A DNA stretch of 64,000 bases from positions 248,001-312,000 of the forward strand of contig QRFJ01000776.1 of the NCBI GenBank assembly GCA_006176705.1, in the 5' to 3' direction. A program made the translations under genes and the position numbers. This document shows positions 60,977 to 64,000 of this stretch, in pieces (within the stretch, counting starts at the first letter, position 1; every line of letters starts with the position of its first letter). The DNA is from Cocos nucifera (Eukaryota; Streptophyta; Magnoliopsida; Arecales; Arecaceae). Below the pieces are notes generated by a model. The model saw only the letters and a list, made by a program, of their open reading frames with translations. It was not told the origin of the DNA and did no database searches.

Positions 60977-61358
60977 TAATACATAAAAGGAGTGTAAGCA
61001 ATACGTATATCATGAATTAATGAATGAGAGTATGCAAAATTTTTTATACTAAAGCTCCTCCTTAATGTATGCTCTTTTGAATTGTATAGGAGTAAATAAT
61101 GTTCTTTCTTTTTGTGCTTATACATTTGCATGTTTCTCTCTTATACTTTTTTCTTTTAATTTTTCTCTTCCTTTTTGTCAGCATTAAAGTCCCAAAATTG
61201 AGATAATCATAATTGAGAAAGTTAGACTTTTTGGCAAGGGAGGCAAGAACATAATAAAAAAGATTGATTCCTTTGCAAGAGATTGAAATTACAATGATAA
61301 AGAAGTATATTGGTTGACAAAAAGTGGATCTATACCAACATACTCAAAAGTATACTAT
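60977..61358 (-). other. Probable S1 3' untranslated region, continued
   Basis: AT-rich sequence which on the minus strand contains GCTGACAAAAAGGAAGAG and AAGGAGGAGCTTTAG, purine-rich text like the 3' end of SIRE-type elements. No ORF. The assignment is by style only. It ends with ACTAT (61354-61358) before element E. Confidence 0.45.
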
Positions 61359-62212
61359 TGTTCCTATGGCTGCTCAAAGCTACAATCGTAGATCCGATCT
61401 CTTGCATGAACCTGGGTGTTAATTCAGCAAACTGAAGAAGATTTAAGAAAGATGAGAGAAGTTAGGGTTTTGATGTTGGAACTAGAGAGAAGAGAGAAGA
61501 GAGTTAGGAAGAAAAGCTCAATTGTATTCCCTTTTCTTGTAAAAGTTACAATGCCCTGGTTTATATATCCTAGAGTTTTCATATGAATCCTAATATGCCC
61601 CAGCTCAAAAACTCCCTTAGGCTAACCCAATATATGAAAGCACTCACTGAGCCCAAGTCTCACATGCTCTCATCCCTTGGATCTAATCCTAATCCATACA
61701 TGAATTAGTCCCCTTAAGACCTCTCAAACCAAGCCTTAAGATCCCTAGGATCAACCCATACCCTAGCCCAAAAAGACCATTGCATAACTCTGCCCGTGCA
61801 CTGAGTCGACTAAGTTCCACTGGGTCGGCTCAGTCTGAAACTGAGCCGGCCTAGTCCTGTGCTGTGCCAGCAGTCCTAATTGCTCAGCTCTCTGTTTTGC
61901 CTATGCTTTGAGACTTAGTCGACCCAGTTTTGGACTGAGTCGGCTAACTTGTAGAAAATCTCTTTTTTGCAGTCTTGATTCCCCAGCTTTGATTCCTTGC
62001 TCCACCTTAAATCCTAGATCTCCAAAGCATCAACCAAGCCTCTTGAGACCCTTAATACCCAAACCTCAAGCCCATGGAGAGTTACATGCCACCTCCACCC
62101 TACTTTAACTCCTATCCTAGCCCTAGGACCACACCCATCCTAGCCTCCCCAGAGCCCTCACCCAGGCTCCACTCATAGCCTTCCAAGGCTTGGGAGCACC
62201 ACACCACCTACA
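61359..62212 (-). repeat. Element E 3' LTR (about 854 bp)
   Basis: Starts TGTTCCTATGGCTGCTC, like 63876 onward (TGTTCCTAAGCTGCTCG). It ends ACACCACCTACA at 62212, followed by ATCTCCACCTT, the complement of an AAGGTGGAGAT polypurine tract. The terminal bases (TGTTCC or TGTTGTTCC) are uncertain by three bases. Confidence 0.8.
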
Positions 62213-62949
62213 ATCTCCACCTTGGTGCATCCAAGCCTTAGCACACCTGTCAATATCTTCCTGCACGATCCTACTATCCCTGCATGTCCTGATGGCCCCT
62301 CGTGCTCACCTTGCCACTGTCATTCTTCTTCAACTACTGAGCTTCCTTTGAGGCCTTTGGGATGACCGTCTCCACCGCTGAAATTCTTGGCTTGTTTTTC
62401 TGCACCATCTTTGGAGTTGTAGGTATCCTTCTGCTTGGCAGCTGCATCACTTATCCTAAACTTCTCTAAAGATCATGCAACATTCCTTTATCGGCACTTG
62501 TCGCATATCCTGATGCTCCACCTAACACTGTCCCCTCAGAGCCATGCCTATCTTCCTGCACAATCCTCTCCACCTAGATTTGTATAGCCCTGGCACTCAT
62601 GCTGGGATATAGATCCTCCTTTTGCACCCTTATGCTCTGAACCCATGTCACAGCTTCTTCCACCCATGAAGCCACCTCTGCTCGGTGCTCCACCTAGAAC
62701 TGAAGTCCCCCTGATGCTGCAGAAGCTGACTCTATCTTCGAGTCCTCCGAGGCCAACCATCCAACGCTACACTGCTGGGCCTCCCACTGTACCTCGAATA
62801 CAGTCGCTGACCCTTCGGACCCTTTGCACTCCACAGACCTATCTGAAACCATCTCAGATACACCGCACCCTATGGGCTCCTCTGAGATCATCAAGAGCTA
62901 ATCTGAATCTTCACTTTTAATGACTGTACTGATGGAATCCAAGCTTTCT
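62213..62949 (-). other. Element E internal region of unknown content
   Basis: About 740 bp between the zinc knuckle and the polypurine tract. GC content is higher than in the neighbours. It is open in pieces (62894-62694, 62760-62548) with acidic and Ser/Gly-rich products, but no protease D-S/T-G, integrase or RT motif can be found. It may be a relic of pol too decayed to read, or captured sequence. Confidence 0.5.
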
Positions 62950-63677
62950 CCTCCCTTGCACTTCTTCCAAAGCAGATACTCCCGCTTAAAGTGTCCTGCT
63001 TCTTCGCACTTGAAGCATCTCTTGGATCTCTTGCTGCCCCTCTGTTCATCCTTCTTCTTTTCTTTCCTGTGCTTCTCTGAAATTATAAGACTCTCCTAGA
63101 AGACCTTCCTCTTCATCATCCATTCTTGCTGCTCGTTGGACCTGAGCACTGATACGATCTCCTTGTACACCAATGTCTCCTTATCATACAGCAAAGTTGT
63201 CACCAACAGATCGAAGCTTCTGGATAGTGAACATAGTAACAATAAACTCTTATCCTCCTCTTCTAAATCCATCCTTATATTGAGCAAGTCTATGCTCATT
63301 TGATCGAACCACTGAATATGCCCCACAACATCTTCGCCCTCCTACATTCGAAGGCTATATAGTTGCTTCTTCAGCATCAACTTGTTGCACATGTTCTTCC
63401 CCATATACAACTGCTGTAACCTCGACTATAAGTCCTTAGGTGTTCTCTCCTCCAACATACCATACAAAATCTCATCCGCCAAATAAGCCCTAATCGTGGC
63501 ACATGTCGTTTTCTCTAAGGACACCCACTCCTTGCCTGTGATCTCCTCTGACCTATCTTTCAAGGTCGAATCCAACCTCATCTGAACCAGTAGATCCTCC
63601 ATTCTTACCATCCACATCGTAAAACTTCTCTTTCCATCAAACTTCTCTAATCCTATCTTTAACCTGCTATTTTCCAT
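62950..63677 (-). pseudogene. Element E gag with zinc knuckle
   Basis: The ATG is at 63677 (MENSRLKIGLEKFDGKRSF), a clear copia gag start of the TNT1 type. One frame runs from 63677 to 63096 with a TAG at 63426-63428 (where Trp is usual) and a second TAG near 63345. It includes QWFDQMSIDLLNIRMDLEEE and LLLLCSLSRSFDLLVTTLL, then a frame change leads to the CCHC knuckle CFKCEEAGHFKREY at 63017-62976 with the last Cys changed to Tyr. Even so, gag is the best kept part of the element. Confidence 0.88.
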
Positions 63678-63859
63678 GATCAATCTGAATCAAATAACAG
63701 CAAACAGATAGATCTAAGAAATACCTTCACTAGGGATGGTAGACAGCAGCCTTGTGATCTCTTTCTTCCTCATGAAGCCTGGAGAAAGCCTTTAGATCTA
63801 AATCTCACTGCTGATCTTTGCTAAAAACTGATGTTCTTTCTCCTTCATACTCAACCTTA

Positions 63860-63870
63860 CTCTGATACCA
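63860..63870 (-). other. Element E primer-binding site
   Basis: CTCTGATACCA on the plus strand, so the minus strand reads TGGTATCAGAG, the initiator tRNA-Met type site. It lies next to the 5' LTR. Confidence 0.9.
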
Positions 63871-63872
63871 AT

Positions 63873-64000
63873 TGTTGTTCCTAAGCTGCTCGGAGCCACA
63901 GTCATAGATCTGATCTCTTGCATGAACCTGGATGTTAATCCAATAAATTGAAGAAGATCTAAGAAACATGAGAGAAGCTAAGATTTTGGTGTTGAAATCA
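63873..64000 (-). repeat. Element E 5' LTR, partial
   Basis: TGTTGTTCCTAAGCTGCTCGG onward matches 61359 onward with scattered differences (for example GATCTGATCTCTTGCATG against GATCCGATCTCTTGCATG). Runs off the window. Confidence 0.85.

Larger units (their letters stand above)
61359..64000 (-). mobile_element. Short copia element E with gag only, partial at the right edge
   Basis: Minus strand: 5' LTR from the window edge to about 63873, PBS 63870-63860, gag 63677-62950, unassigned internal 62949-62213, 3' LTR 62212-61359. Between the PBS and the 3' LTR there are only about 1.65 kb, against about 4-5 kb needed for gag-pol. No protease, integrase, RT or RNase H motif is visible, so this looks like a non-autonomous derivative. 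Confidence 0.8.

Noticed and set aside
62645..62920. 91-codon plus-strand Pro/Ser/Thr-rich ORF in element E
   Set aside because: Antisense to the element. Composition follows from the GC-richer segment. No domain recognised.
1..64000. Endogenous plant virus copy (caulimovirid or similar)
   Set aside because: All RT and RNase H remnants sit in copia or gypsy order with LTRs, PBS and TSDs. No movement- or coat-protein-like sequence was recognised.
1..64000. Host gene, rRNA or tRNA gene, or CRISPR array
   Set aside because: No exon-like conserved ORF, tRNA-like box A/B pair with acceptor stem, or regularly spaced direct repeats with unique spacers was found. The tRNA-like matches are only the PBS sites.

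Overview
This window is a block of nested LTR retrotransposons from a plant nuclear genome. I see no host protein-coding gene, rRNA or tRNA gene, CRISPR array or bacterial feature. The evidence is AT-rich intergenic sequence, long LTRs, primer-binding sites (PBS) complementary to plant initiator tRNA-Met, Ty1/copia order (gag-PR-IN-RT-RNase H) and a Ty3/gypsy element ending RT-RH-IN. The sequence style suggests a large-genome monocot, possibly a palm. That is an impression, not something the sequence proves. Element names used here (A-E, D1-D5, G1, G2, S1) are my own labels.

Layout. 1-6724: copia D1, minus strand, running off the left edge, with a 2.8 kb LTR. 6725-8035 and 18421-18871: LTR of plus-strand copia D2, split by complete copia A (8036-18420, TSD ATTTG, two LTRs about 99 percent alike by eye). 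18872-21189: D2 PBS, leader and gag/PR scraps. 21190-23439: LTR D3, cut by D4. 23440-27351: D4 LTR, PBS and leader, cut by gypsy G1. 27352-53167: G1, minus strand, carrying two complete minus-strand relatives of A. B (29175-39093, TSD TTTAT) sits in its 3' LTR and C (42765-53147, TSD AGAAA) sits in its RT. 53168-57446: copia D5 LTR and leader, plus strand, cutting G1 again. 57447-58850 and 60977-61358: the 3' end of a SIRE/Maximus-like copia S1, minus strand, split by gypsy remnant G2 (about 58850-60976). 61359-64000: copia E, minus strand, a short element holding only gag.

Every coding region is broken by stops or frameshifts, so no element here looks able to make its own full polyprotein. 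Intact TSDs, PBSs and terminal TG/CA show that A, B and C arrived by normal integration. A is the youngest. B and C carry many transitions and diverged LTRs.

The most interesting signals are non-coding. The 5' leaders of families A and D share a module closed by an 8-bp stem (AGGTAAGT/ACTTACCT) with a compensatory change in D5. Each family also has its own leader hairpin with a paired change. All three A-family copies share an amber codon between integrase and RT. Two D-family LTRs carry a palindromic minisatellite. The A LTR has a dense WRKY W-box cluster upstream of its TATA box. E may be a gag-only non-autonomous lineage.
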